The notes beneath the pieces were generated by a model. That model was not told where the DNA came from. It did no database searches and was given only the letters and a program-made list of their open reading frames with translations. The position numbers and the translations under genes are program-made. This document shows, piece after piece, positions 24,290-36,851 of a stretch of DNA of 64,000 bases (its first letter is position 1; every line of letters starts with the position of its first letter). Origin of the DNA: Larix kaempferi (lineage: Eukaryota > Streptophyta > Pinopsida > Pinales > Pinaceae); the NCBI GenBank assembly GCA_027924585.1, contig BSBM01000809.1, positions 2,373,001 through 2,437,000 of the forward strand, given 5' to 3'.

Positions 24290-26800
24290 GAGGCCCTAAA
24301 TGATTGGAAACACAATGATTCTCCTTTTGCTTGAGGTTAGGAATATCAATAAGGTAAGAGTCATGTTCGGGTTTTTTTAAGAATGATATTAGGGTTTATT
24401 TGTGCTAGTGATATTACCATTGGCAAGATTCAATGGATATGTATGAGGAGCATGTAAACTATTCTAAATATTTTTTGGAGGAAGGAGACATTTTTATTTC
24501 TCCAAAGGAGAATAAACTTATTTATAATATTGTGTAGAGGGTCATAACATAATCCCCATAAATAGAGGAAGTTGGTATGCATTGATTGAGGTTATTTTCT
24601 TCTTTAAAAAAATCCATTGGTATCTACACAAAAGTGGGTGGATCTAATGCAATGTATAGGAAATTATCCCTAGTTAATACATTTATTAGCAAGGATAGGG
24701 ATAACATTGAGGTGGCTATATTTTCGCAGGCTTATACATGTAGGGATCATGCTATAGGTATGAGGGATCTAGGTCCAGGTCACATTATACAAGAATCCTT
24801 TAATTTGTCCACGAGTGGAGTTGGTAAGGACTCTCCCTTGTCTCAAAAGTTGTATCAAACTGGTCAAATTGAGCATTGTTTTTCTTTGTTTCCTTTGAAG
24901 AATGATCTGTTAAGTGCTAGTTTGAATGTTTTATTTCATACTCTAGAATGACAGTTTGATAAATGCATATTGCTCATAAGTTTGGAGGTTTTGGGGCTAT
25001 TATTTAGTTTTTCCTTTGGGCATTTGGATTATGGTATTTTATTAATTTTTTTCTTATGGGAGTCTAATTTAGAAAATAATGTTTCCTCTCTAATCTTGTT
25101 GGTGATTTCTGGAGGGGAGGATTATGGTTCTACATATAGGGGGGTGTTAATATCAATATTCCACTTCTTGTGGGTGGCATGGGGTCTTGTGTAGAGACTC
25201 TGGGTTTGAGGAAGAACTTTATGGAATTATGTGGATCAAAAGGAAGGGACATAATCTTCTACAAGGAATGTTAAGGGTAGTAAGGTGGTATTTTTGGTGA
25301 ATAGTGTGGACAAGGATGTTCAAGTGGAAGGGGGATCGAGTGTGGATCCAAAAATTGGAAGAAATATATTAAGCCAAAAATGAGTCTAGTCAATCTAGTT
25401 TGTGGGAGGGGGGTCATCAATATTAATGAGGTTGTAGGATTGAGAAATAGATTCTTGTTGAGAAATTTCTTTGGAGAAGGTGGAGCGAACCAATCATTTA
25501 AGTGTGGATGAGGGTCGAGTGATATCCCAAATTAGGTTATGTTCCATCATTATTTATACTCTCTAAAGGATTGTTGGTGTTCTTATTTAATTTCACATGT
25601 CAAAGGAAAGCAAATTCGATTATGGAATTGTCATGGAAATGGGATTCTACACCTCTTTCCCTTTATAGATGATCCCCAACATTTGATTCTCATCTAGAAA
25701 GAATTAAATACTTTTGGTGCTAGTGAATATCCTAGGAATTTTGGTCGAGTTATTCTCTGTTGGGGTATTACAAGAACTAGGGAACTCTCACAGGAATTTT
25801 ATTGAGGAAGATTTGAGTTATGTCGATGTAAATTTGACTATTGCAAGGATTTTTGTGGGACTATATTTGAGAGAAAGTTGAGTTGCAAAAATATTCTGTC
25901 AGCGGGAAACCATCTCCTTTGTACAACTTCTATATTTACTATGGAATCTTATTTCATTGTCACGATATTGTACATATTTTGGTGGTGTATGAATTTCCTT
26001 TTAATAAGAAAGTTTGGGTCCAAAAGGATCAGGGGAAGATTAATGATTCATTTTAGACATTGAATACATATGATAATGAGGTTTTGATTAAAGATGATGT
26101 CACTAGGAAAATTCCTGATATGAGGAGAAAATTAACCCTCATATTCAATCTAGTGTTGGGTGTGAAACAAAGTGACAAACTCTTTTAGCCTAGGAGAGCC
26201 AAAGGACATGAATAAAAAAGAAGATCAAGATTAGGTGGCTGAGCTTGTGAAATCTTTGGAGTCTTTGTTGATGGATTTCGGTAAGTCCATCAATGACCTA
26301 GTTCCTTTAAAATTTATCTTTTTAAGTGGATAAGGGGTTTGATTTGGGGTATTGGGCTAGATGGGATTACAATATTCATGTCCCAATGGGAAAGAATATT
26401 CCTCCTTTGAAGTGTTTGGGGGGTAAGGAATTGTCTAAAAATCCTATAGGTCCTTTGATTGAACATAGGGAAAGGGTATGGTCTGATCATTAACTATTGT
26501 ATTGTGGAGAAATATAATCTTTATGGGAATGATTTTTTGTTAAAAATGAGAAACTGTGGGGTGATCAATGATCCAAGATAAAATTTAAGGAATAAGAAAG
26601 ATTCAATTGGGATTGGAGGAGGGAGAATTGATCGAGGTTTGGCTATGATCATTAGAAGGGAAGGAAGAGATTTGGGTAACGGTAGGAAGTCGTTTCTATT
26701 TTTATCTCAGGAAAAGGTTGTAAGTGAAGTAATGAGACTGAAACAAGATTTTATTTCAGGGGTTCTTAGGTTAAATGAACCTTATGTTGATGTTATCTCA
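24290..26800 (+). pseudogene. Probable LINE 5' part (ORF1 region), heavily decayed
   Basis: This stretch precedes the LINE endonuclease on the same strand and is the expected place of ORF1. A 121-codon open frame (24586-24951) and shorter ones carry no domain I can name, and no CCHC knuckle is readable. Assigned to the LINE by position only. Confidence 0.35.
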
Positions 26801-27600
26801 AGATTGTCCTATCCCTAAATTGTAGAGGTTTAGGTAGATCCACTAAAAAAAGATCCCTAAGGAGACCGGTGGAAGAAAAAAAACAAATATCATCATGTTA
26901 TAATAAATGATGGGGGATGGTATCAGAAATTGTGTCATATATATGTAAAATGTTTGTAGGTTGGTATTTTTCATTTATTAATTCTAGAGGTTGGTTTGGA
27001 GGGGTAATTATTAAGTGGAAGGAAACGTCATTATTATGCACTAGTATTATGTCTTGTGATTTAAGTTTAGGTATTGCATTTTACTCTCAAGAAATTGACA
27101 AGGAGTTCTTGGTTCTTAATATATATGGCCCCTATAAAGATAGGGTAAACTTCTAAGAGATCATTTTCAGTATTGACATCATTTCTAAAGGGGATATTAT
27201 GATATTATGATGGGAAGTGACCTCAATTTATCTTTAGGTAGAGATGAAATATGGGAGAATGCTTCTTAGGTTGATCCACTCATTGATTTGTTTATTCAAA
27301 GGTTATGAATTGCTTGATGATGAACCTGTTAAGTCTTATTTGGATGAATAAGAGGGTGAGGGATGATAAGATTTGAATAGGTTGGGTAGATTTTTTTTAT
27401 CAAAAGGGTCCCTAAATTATCTTTTAGGGTTAGTCAATAGGTAGGGTTGGGGTATGGAATTTTATTATTTACCAATATTCTTGGAAATGGATAGAGTTGG
27501 GAATAACCCCCTCCCACCCAAGTATTTTTCAGTTTGATCCTTATTGGAGTGAGGAAGAAGAACTTGTAAATATTGTTAAATAGAATCGGTCACCATTTCA
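26800..27600 (+). pseudogene. LINE ORF2 endonuclease domain, decayed
   Basis: The apurinic-type endonuclease nicks target DNA to start LINE insertion. Readable signatures are LNCRGLGRSTKKRS near 26815, a block SRGWFGGVIIKWKE (about 26983-27024), VLNIYGPYKDR (27112-27144) and GSDLNLSLGRDEIW (about 27210-27250). These are the conserved order of plant L1-type endonucleases. Many stops and frameshifts break it. Confidence 0.8.
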
Positions 27601-29035
27601 TGGGACTATAAGGGAACCATCAACCATTCAATTTTTGAGAGCTTAAAAAATAATAAGCACATGGTTGCTGGGTGGGATAATGAAAAAATATAAATTTCAT
27701 AGGAATTATTGAAGTTGGAGGATATAGTAGATGCTATCTATTATAGCCATTCCAATATATTGGATGACTTTAGCATCTATTCCAAAGGGAATTCATGATC
27801 ACTTGAGGATAATTATCTACATATTTTTATGGTTTAGAAGGACAGATAAAAAGGAATTCCATTAGGCAAGTGGAAAATATTAGTAATGCCCAAAGATATG
27901 AGTGGATGGGGTCTTAAATTTTTTTATCAAATTGTCAGAGCTTTGTGTTGCAAAAAGTGTTTGGAGGTTCATTACTGGTAAAGGATTATGGTATCAAGTG
28001 AGCATATAGAAGTACAATGAGGAAAATTTAGTGTAGAATAGGATAATATCTCTTTCAAAGTTGTGTCTAAATGCCTCACTTATTTTGAAGGAAACAAAAA
28101 TAGTTTTTCTCTTATTGGTAAATGGTTGATTTGGAAGGTAGGTGATGGTCATATTTTAAGTATTGGTGTAGAACCATGGATGGGTTATCATGATGATTAT
28201 AGTTTGTCATATAATTTTATTAATATACTCAAGGGAAAAGCTTTTTATTTCTTTATCATGTAGCTAATTCCGATCTTACTACTATATGGAGATAGCAGTG
28301 AAAATCGATAGAGAAAATTCTCCTTAGAGCTAAAGATAAAATGACATGGGATGGTTATATCTCTAAGTTCATAGATAGTCATGCAAGAATAAAGGAAGAC
28401 GGGTATGACCTACTCTATTCAAGGAACAAGATGAGGGTCACCTATACTCCAAGGTTAGGTTAGAAGATTTTGTGTGAAGGAATTGTTTTTGGAAATATTG
28501 TTTGGTGGTGGAAGAAAAATTGGAAATTTAAATGTTCTATAAACTCATTTATTTTTATGTGGTTGGCTTTAAATAATAAATTACTCATGTGGGAAATTTT
28601 CCAAAAAGGATTAAGTTTGGTCTTGGAAGATGTTCCTTATGTAAAGAAAATGAGGAAACTATTCTTCATTCGATTTGTTCATGCCCTTATTATTCATAGG
28701 TTTTGAAGGAAATTACGCATATAGTTGGTGTAAATTTGAATTGGTATGGAATTCCAATCAAATAATATCTTAGGAAATGGGATGGGAATGTCGTTTTAGG
28801 GAGATTTAATGAACTTCCTTTTTTGTTTTCTAGGGGAATATGGTTGTCAATAAATTATTGTTTATTTGGTGATAGATTCGTTCTTCCTATTCAATGTGAA
28901 TGCAACACCTAAGTATACTCAATAGTTTTCCTCAATCAAAAGCATGAATATACTCAATAGTCTTCCTCAATTAAAAGCAAAAAATTGTGCAAGACAAAGG
29001 AGGAAGTTTATTGATTGGGGTTTTTTAGCCTAGGA
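27601..29035 (+). pseudogene. LINE ORF2 C-terminal part: RT thumb and zf-RVT, RT palm missing
   Basis: After the endonuclease the text jumps almost directly to the end of the reverse transcriptase (PKGI..L, then MPKDMSGWGLK near 27890). The palm and its catalytic YADD-type site are not present, so an internal deletion of well over 1 kb is implied. Next come the usual connecting blocks (IGKWLIWKVGDGHILSIG, 28110-28160) and a zf-RVT-like C..C...H...C block near 28630-28690. A WGFF motif near 29010 may be the start of a lost RNase H. Two near-identical 35-base units at 28912-28981 lie in this tail. Confidence 0.75.
28912..28981 (+). repeat. 35-base direct duplication in the LINE tail
   Basis: The text tatactcaatagt.ttcctcaat.aaaagca occurs twice head to tail with three differences. 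Confidence 0.7.
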
Positions 29036-29039
29036 GACC

Positions 29040-29530
29040 ATAGATAATCATGAAGTCCTAAATCACCTCTTTATGAGTTGTAATTTGTATCTCTTGGTGA
29101 GGTATTATTCTTATCCATTGATGAGTTGTCAATGTGATCTAGATATAGAGTTGGTTACATCAATGTACTATATATTGATATCATTGGGATCAACAGATTG
29201 TTGAATATGGTTTAATCCTTTTCTATCAATTCTTATGTTGTGTCTCCTTTATTATTTAACATGGTATAAGAGCTCCTTGAGTTTTAAGGGTTTGATAACT
29301 CAATGGTGCCTCCATGGTAGTTATCCATGAGAGGTTCATTATAAGTGGTGCCAAGTTGAATGTGAGTCCATGGTAGTAGTCCATGAGATTGACGAGGAAG
29401 GAGTGAATGATCTACCTCACTATCAAATGAGAATTCTTGCAAAGGATGGTGAAGGAGGCTTGCATTGCAATAGGACTAAAGCACCTTAAACATAAGGCAT
29501 AAAAGATAATCAACCAGGTAAGTCAATTTT
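29040..29530 (+). mobile_element. LTR end plus primer site of a Copia-like or TRIM element
   Basis: The block ends in ttatttaaca followed by TGGTATAAGAGC (29262-29273), one or two changes from the initiator tRNA-Met primer site. About 260 bases of non-coding interior follow, including a short duplicated word ccatggtagt.tccatgaga. The left LTR edge is unclear (TGAAGTCC near 29049 is possible) and no second LTR is visible. Confidence 0.45.
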
Positions 29531-30545
29531 AAGAGGTATTTGGGTTCTAGATTTACTTCGCAACCAAGTTTTCAAATAAATTTATGATATACATCTATAA
29601 GATATATTGTAGTCAAAATCCATATCTACAATTCATTGTAATTCTATAAATTGTTTGTAAAAATTTTGTAGATATAACAAATCTATGAATATATTTGAAA
29701 TTTTAGGAAAAACACCTTTTTTATTTTGATATAAATTTCATATAAAAGAAACAAGGAAATTTTTTAATATCAATGATGGTACAGTTGGCTAGATTTCATA
29801 TGAGAACACACATTATTTTTGCTTAATTTCCTTCTTTTCCACACTATATTCTAAACTGTATGTAGATCTAGTTCCATTACTTATTGATGCATCAAGATTT
29901 GGTCAATATTTGAAATAGACTCTGAAGATATAGTTGTTGGTTCCTTACACTTCTCTCCAAGAGCATTCAAGCTATGTCCAAGTGGTCGGAAAGGTAGGTA
30001 TAATATAAATACACATAGTCCCACACATCCCTCTTGTTGACATTGAAATTCATTGAACAATTCTGATGATAGTGGAACCAAGGATATCATTGGAAATCAA
30101 ACAATTTGTCATAGAACTTGAAAACTTTGAATATTTTCAGAAGACTTAATTTGTTTCATTATTGGTCAAGTGACCTAGGTGTATGTGTAATATTAACTGA
30201 TATATTTCTCATAATGCATTTACTTTGCAGGATTAATTCTACTCATTTTGCAAGCTTATGTGGACAATACAAATTTTGCTTTGATAGCTCTAATTGTGAA
30301 ACCTTGCATCATCTGACCTACACACTAGAAGAGAAACTTTTGAATTTCATTATATTGCATTCACATAGACTTGGTGAACCTCTAGTTCCATTTCTAACAA
30401 TAGCCATTGAAAAATGGAAAAGTGCATCTATAATGTACAATTGATATCCCTACCATGTTAAGGATATGACACCTCCAGAGGTTCAAGTATTGTTGCATGT
30501 TGTCTTATATGTGAAGCAAGTTCAATTCAAGGGATATTAGCCACA
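29531..30545. other. Unassigned; possible exon fragment at 30236-30444
   Basis: A plus-strand open frame from about 30236 to 30444 follows a plausible 3' splice site (ctttgcag at 30222-30229). It reads FASLCGQYKFCFDSSNC..., then LTYTLEEKLLNFIILHSHRLGEP. A plausible 5' splice site, gtaggt, lies at 29994. I do not recognise the product. It may be a fragment of a host gene or chance. Confidence 0.3.
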
Positions 30546-30559
30546 AACATGTTACTTCA

Positions 30560-30890
30560 AGTAGTGGAAGCATCTAAGTTTCCAAAGTTAAAAAAGTATA
30601 AGTTGTTATTTCCAAGGACCAAATTCTAAAAAATAGAAAGAAAGAGTAACCCAATGCCTTGAGAATGAAATAAATAGATGAATAAGAGGTCTCTTCGAGG
30701 GGGAAATATCCTTTTACATTGTACCAAATGCACAAGATGAGATTATCTCTAAAACTAGGTCTTCTTCGTATATATAGAAAACAAATTTTGCAATTACAAT
30801 AGTAAGGTCCTAGCCAACCACACAATTACAATTAAGGTCCTAGCTAACCAATAATGACAATATTAATATAATAATAGAAATGTAATGTCA
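30560..30890 (-). repeat. 3' LTR of a chromovirus (inner edge 30890, outer edge approximate)
   Basis: On the minus strand a purine-rich tract GGGGTGAGGGGGCATTG (30891-30907) is followed by TGACATTACATTTC, the likely LTR start. A TATA-like tatatatac lies near 30770. The word aaggtcctagc.aacca occurs twice (30806 and 30834 area). The distal end is set only by loss of recognisable structure. Confidence 0.5.
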
Positions 30891-30929
30891 CAATGCCCCC
30901 TCACCCCTCAAACAAGTGTTGTCTTCAAC

Positions 30930-33357
30930 ACTTGATTAGCTATGGATTTTTTTGCATGAAGAACTCATCTTCCCATGTTGCATCTTCTATTGGAAAGTTA
31001 TTCCACTTGATGAGGTGCTCCGTAATTGTTTGAATTAGTAGTTGCTTGATCCATGTTCCAAAGATTTTTTTGGGTTCTAATATGATTTTTCCTTCTTCAT
31101 CAATTTTTGGTAACATATTTTGAATTGGGATCTTGTGCCCGATTACGTTTTTTACGAAAGAAACATGAAAGACAAGATGTACATGTGAAGATGGAGGAAA
31201 CTCCAAATTGTAATCCATACTTCCAATCCACTGCAAAACCTTATAGCGACCACAGTACTTGGGTGCTAATTTGTTGTCTTTTTGTTGCTTGAGGTACATT
31301 TGTTTGTATGATTGTATCCTAGAAAATACCCAATCCCCCACTTCAAATTTCCTTCCACTATGGCATTGGGATGGTGGTTGTGTAATCATATTTTGTTTTA
31401 TAGCCAAGTTGTCTTTCAATAGTTTGAGAACCTCTTGTTGGTTCTCTATGTGATCCTCCATTACCTTAACCCTACATTTCTCTTTCAAGGATATGTAATT
31501 GATGCAGGATAATAGCCATAAAGTGCCATAAATGGGGACATTTTTACGAGGTTTGGAACGACATGTTGTACGACTATTCCACCAAGGGAAAACACTTGAC
31601 ATGTTATGTTTGTTTATCGGATGCAAAGCAATAAATATGCCCTTCTACACATTTATTCACAATCTTAGTTTTCCCATCGGATTGAGGATGGTAAGAGTTG
31701 TTGCGAGCCAATTGAGTACCCAAATAAGAAAATATTTCCTTCCAAAAATACTAGTGTAAATTGGATCTCCATCACATACAATAATCTTGGGAATTCCATG
31801 TAGATTCTAAATTATTTCCATGAATGTTGTAACTACTCTACTTGGTTTAAAAGGATGAGAAAGAGAAAAAAAATGGGCATACTTTGTGAGTTGATCCACC
31901 ACTATCATGAGGAATTTCTTCCTTTACTCCTTGTTAAACCTATGATAAAATCTATTAAGACCTCTTCCTAACACTGACTTGGTATGGCTAATGGTTTTCA
32001 AATACCTAGTGTCTTGATTATCTCTCCCCTTTTTAGTTGGAAAACCAAACATTACTAACATTAGTTTTAAGACCTTCCTAGAAAAAATCCATCTTGATCC
32101 TCTGGATAAGTTTTCAAGAACCCTAAATGTCCTCCTAGAGGAGAAGTGTGCAATTCCAAAAGGAACTTCTATTTGAGTTGAGAACTCTTACATAAATATT
32201 GGAGATCTTAGTACCATATTGAATCATTATCATACACAAAAAAAATTGTAGTTTTTGAATTATCTTGAATTTCTTTTGATATTGCTTCCATTATATCTTT
32301 GTGTCTTCCACCCAATTAGATTATAGAATGGAAATAGCACAAAGTAAGTCCTTTGTGTCATCTTCTTTCCTTGAAAGTGCATTTGTCACCACATTTTGTT
32401 TTCCTTTCTTGTATATAGTTTCAAAGTCATAACCTAGCATATTTGTAACCCTTTAATCATTGTTCCAAGAAGTACTTAAGGCTATCATGATATGCTCTTA
32501 CCTTGATGTGTCTTCCCCTTACATAAGGGTGTTATTTCTTAATTTCATGTAGTATGGCCAACATTTCCTTTTCATAAATTGGTTTAAGTTTTTTCCTTTA
32601 AGTTGGAAACTTTCAAATGAAAGGGGCCTTCCTTCTTGCATTAAAATTGCACCAATGACATGCCCTAAGGCATCACATTCCACAATAAATGTATTTGTGA
32701 ATTCAATCATGGCTAACACATGAGGCATACACATGGCCACTTTAAGTTTTTCAAAAGTTTTGGTTGCTTCTCGAGTTCAAGAAAATGCCTCATTCAATAA
32801 CATTGTTAGAGGTGATGTTATTTGACCATAATTCTTAATGAACTTGCATTAATAACCTATAAATCCTAAGAATCCTCTAATATTGTTCAAGGTTTTGGGA
32901 ATTGGCCATGCCATCATAGATTTAATTTTGTTGGGGTCCACTTTGATGCCTCATGAGATAAATATGACCCAAATATTCCACATCCACAACCCAAAGACAC
33001 ACTCAAAAGGTTTGGCATATAGTTGGTGCTCCTTGAATAGTGTAAGACCATGTCAACATTGTGTACATTCTCTTCCCAATATTTTCTATAGATTAATATA
33101 TCATTAAAAAATACTAACACAAAATTTCTAAGGGTTAAAAAATAGAAATCATCAAGCTTTTAAATGTGGAAGGTGCATTCATAAGGCCAAACAACATAAC
33201 CAAAATTTCAAAATGACCTTAATGTGTTCTAAAGATTGTTTTTGGAATGTATTCTTGCCTCATTGTGATTTGATGATATCCAGTCTAATGGAGATACAAC
33301 TTGGTAAAGAAAATTCCTCCATGAAATTGATCTAATAAATCATTAATGACATGGTAG
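30930..33357 (-). pseudogene. pol: Chromovirus pol: RT, RNase H, integrase and chromodomain
   Basis: In the minus-strand direction the domains come in gypsy order. RT fingers and palm: VINDLLDQFHGG, then YHQITMRQEYIPKT and LFGLMNAP (33350-33140). The catalytic motif reads FFNDIL (33111-33094), with Asn in place of the first Asp. RNase H: FIVECDALGHVIGAILMQEG (about 32700). Integrase: a LGTQLARNNSYHPQSDGKT block near 31720, where Lys stands in place of the catalytic Glu. The integrase tail (GDWVFSRIQSYKQ) and a chromodomain-like end (HLIKWNNFPIEDATWEDE) lie in the 228-codon frame 31626-30940. Many frameshifts and stops make it dead. Gag and protease are missing, cut at the junction with Copia-B. 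Confidence 0.88.
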
Positions 33358-35261
33358 TTTAAAAAGCTAGTTTCAAATGCCCACCATATGATGTGTCTGT
33401 ATCAACAAATTCAAAAGGTGACATGGATCTGTTCCTTGTTGAAGTGGTTATCCTATCATATTTTGAGTTTTCCTTATGATGGTCACATGTGCAAGAAATC
33501 AACCTGCCAAAGTGAGAAAAATCTTGTTTTGCATATTAAGAACAAATGAAATTTGTCCAAGTGTTGAAAACTGAAGGTTAAGGGGCCATTTGGAAATGCC
33601 CATCAGAAATTGTCTCTGTACTGATAAATTCATTAGTTGACATGGGTTTGTTCCTTGATGATTTGGCCATCTATTCATGGTCTCAGATTTTTCTCTGGAG
33701 GTTACACTTGTGAAATACAAACCTGCCAAATTGAGAAAAATTATGTTTGCCTATTAAAAATAAATCAAATTTGTCATAGCGTTAAACACGGGAGATCTGA
33801 AAGGCCATTTGGAAATGCACGCCAGAGGCTATCTTTGCTCCAGTAAAATCATCCAATGGCATGAATATGTTCTCTGGTGATTTTTCCATCCATTCTTGGT
33901 CTTAGTTCTCCATTTGGTGATCACACGTGTGAGATATAAACCGGCCAAATTGAAAAAAATATGGAAGGAAAGATAATTCAAGCATTTCCAGAAAACTCCT
34001 TCATGCATAATAAAAGGAAGATACATGTAACTACAATAATAATTATGAAACTTGTTGATATAGATAACAACATGATGAAGGATGACAGAGTGTGACAAGT
34101 TACAGGAATAAATTACAGAGTTGACAAAAATACAATAAGCTACAGGAATAAGTTAATAACTAATATGTCATGAAATAAATAATTGATAAAATCCTGCATA
34201 TATTGAGAAGGCTTTACGCTATTGTTTGGGGAATGTTGGATTAGTCAATGTCTGAGAAATAAATTGTTTATTATTAAACATAAATATAATAAACAATTTT
34301 ACCATTCATGTAAAACAGAGTTTATTATTCCTGAAGTAAAGTATAATCAAAAGCGTATTATTCATAAACAGAGATATGATAACAAAAGATAAGCTACAGG
34401 AATAAACTAATAAAAATATAATGAAGCAGAGTTTATTAAATTATAAACAGAGACATATTCTTTGTGAAAGGACACGAGTTTCTTTTAGAATGACATAATT
34501 AATTGTTTAATACAGGTTTTGATGAAAAGACACGATGGTTCATATAGAGATGTTGAATATATTAGACAGAGTTTGATTCTGGAAGAAAAGGAGCTCTGGG
34601 TTTTGAAGATTAGCATCTAAAAGAAGCATAGATACCAAGAACATAGTCTTTGTATATTCGATATGAAGACTTAAAGTAGTGTATAATCCAGAGAAGGTAA
34701 GAAGAAGATGAGAGTGTTTGTTGTGTGCCTAAATAATGATATGAAGTAGTACATATATCAGAGAAAGAATAAAAGGAACAGAGGCAGTCTTTGGATCTTG
34801 GATTGAAGATCAGAAACAGAGGACAGTGAAAGTATAAATAGATATATATTCCATTGAAGTTATAAGAACACATTAGGGAGGTAGGGTGGTGATAGGGCAG
34901 GCTACAGGCCTGCAAGGGGCTTGTATCCTCCTTCCAGTAGTAGCTGGTAAATAGGGTGGAATAGCATCCTTGTCTGTTGTAGTAGGCAGAAACCAGGTTA
35001 TTGTAGCATCCTTCAGTTGTAGCTGAGAAACTTGGGGATTGAAGTCTCCATCAAGTTGTATCTTGTAAAAACTATTGTAAATATAATTTTGCAGTATAGA
35101 AAGAGTTTGTGGTTTTCCCAATTGGTATTCCACGATAAAATATGTGTTATGTGTATCTTGTTGATCCTGTGTGTTAATAAATTAGTTAAAAGTGTTTTTT
35201 ATTGTTAAAAGTTATCAATACTGATTCACCCCCCCTCTCAGTATTGTCCAATATTCCAACA
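33352..35261 (+). repeat. 5'-truncated 5' LTR of Copia-B
   Basis: The block matches 45895-47490 along its whole shared length and ends in ATATTCCAACA directly before an initiator tRNA-Met primer site. The match begins in the middle of the related 3' LTR, so about 945 bases of the LTR's start are missing here and chromovirus sequence takes their place. A TATA box (tataaata, 34833-34840) sits about 430 bases before the LTR end. Confidence 0.75.
33368..33970 (+). repeat. Degenerate tandem repeat of about 220 bases inside the Copia-B LTR
   Basis: Three successive units share gccatttggaaatgc..gccaga, a segment ggtat.ttcct.gatgatttggccat, and a closing caaat.gagaaaa word. The same three units occur in the other LTR at about 45910-46520. 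Confidence 0.65.
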
Positions 35262-35263
35262 AT

Positions 35264-35278
35264 TGGTATCAGAGCAGG
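35264..35278 (+). promoter_or_regulatory. Primer-binding site of Copia-B
   Basis: TGGTATCAGAGCAGG matches the complement of plant initiator tRNA-Met over its first twelve bases, two bases after the LTR end. Confidence 0.9.
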
Positions 35279-35330
35279 GTCCTTCACTACAGTCTAAACC
35301 ACTGGAAGGAAGATCCTATTAAAAGCCACT

Positions 35331-36851
35331 ATGGATCAATAAGAAGGGATTGCCTCCAACAGAGCTCCAGTACTTAATAAATATGGGTATGCATTATGGA
35401 GCATAAGAATGAGAGTGCACTTACAACCATTAGGATATGGAGTATGGAATTCAGTAATCTCGGATTACATCCCACCAAAAAGAATAAGGACTACATCTTA
35501 GAAAGAGTCCAAGAAAAATAACTCAAGGGCAATGGAGACCATACTTGATGGATTACCTCAACCCGTCAAAGAGAAGATAGGACAATGTATCTCAGCTAAG
35601 GAACTCTTGGGAAAATTAGAGAAAATTTACTCAGTTGAACAAAGAGTAGAAGCAAGCCTTGCTATTCTTGAGGAAGATAGTGAAGATGAAGAAAATCTAA
35701 TCATGGGGACAATAACTCAAGCTTTAGAAGAGGAATCAGATGTGGAAGGAGAGGTAGACCTAGAGGCTAAACTCATGTGTGCTCTTGAGGAAATTGAAAA
35801 ATGTAGAAGAAGGAACAAATCTTCGAACGAACAATTGTCAACATACCAAGAAGAGCTAAAGTCAAAAGAAGAGGAAGTCAAGACCCTCCAAGAAGAGATG
35901 CACAAATCAAGACAGCAAGTGATGGTTAGCATGAAAGAGTCCGAGAGATTAAAAAAATAAGTTTCCAAATTCAAGGAAGAAATAGAAAGGTTGAAATATC
36001 AGCAGACCATTAATGAGAATCTCAAGGAGAAAATACAAGACTCTAAAAGAATTGAAGCAGAATTTATTTTGCTTAGAAAGAAGCTTGATAAAGAATCTAT
36101 TAAATCAAAATTTGAGAGAAGCTCAAGGACTTTAGATGAAATCCTAAGTATCCAAAGACCATCAAGTGATAAAACTGGATTAGGTTATGACAAAGAAAAT
36201 AATCAAGAATGTTTGTCTTTTACATTCCAATATAAAAATAAAACAAGATATGTTGTTGCACTCAAAATCCCGATTAAGAAGGATAGTAAGAAATCTACTC
36301 CCTCCTCTCATAATAAAGACAAAACTGATATGATACCTAAAATACCAATGGAAAGAAGGTACTAGCAGATAATTTTCGGTGATTGCTACTCTTGTAATAA
36401 TTTTGGACATATGGCTAGATAATGTAAGCTGAGAAAGAATGCTTCAGTAAAAGTTTAGAAACAAAGGAAGGGATGGAAGAAGATGGAAGTTGTGAAGAAG
36501 AAAGACCAAAGATTCCTCAAATACAAAGGAAATTTCTATGGATATTGTCACTGCTGTCACAAGTTTGGTTACAAAGCTATTGATTGCAGAACCAAGTCAA
36601 AATATCAAAGTACAGAATCCAGAATAAAAAGAACATCAGTGAGCAGAGTACCTCATGGAAATATGTGGGGAAGAAAGGAAGACTACAAAGATTCAGAGGA
36701 AACAAAGATTCAAAGCATCAATGAAGTTTCCAAAGGTGATGTTCAGCATAATAGTGTTGTAGATAAGAATGACATCCATTATGATGGAAAGCAAGAATAT
36801 GAAAATGTAAAATACACCAATGAAGATAAGGATGATGAATGGCTCTTCTAA
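35331..36851 (+). pseudogene. gag: Copia-B Gag, 506 codons in one frame with six or seven stops
   Basis: The first ATG after the primer site opens a frame that never shifts over 1,521 bases but contains stops near 35340, 35499, 35958, 36363, 36420 and 36456. The N-terminus (YGYALWSIRMRVHL) resembles the UBN2/DUF4219-type Gag of Copia elements. The middle is a long charged coiled coil (residues about 110-300). Two knuckle blocks follow: CYSCNNFGHMAR.C (about 36385-36426) and CHCCHKFGYKAIDC (about 36550-36590), where Tyr replaces the usual His. No protease, integrase or RT follows, so the element is Gag-only. The stops are TAG or TAA at sites where Gln fits. Confidence 0.85.

Noticed and set aside
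24586-24951. A 121-codon host gene.
   Set aside because: No recognisable domain, and its position upstream of a LINE endonuclease makes decayed LINE ORF1 sequence more likely.
34234-35261. TGTTGGATTAG...TTCCAACA as the exact Copia-B LTR (about 1.03 kb).
   Set aside because: The ends fit, but the sequence before 34234 also precedes 46778 in the other copy, and the only good polypurine tract is at 44936. A longer LTR explains both copies better. Kept as an alternative.
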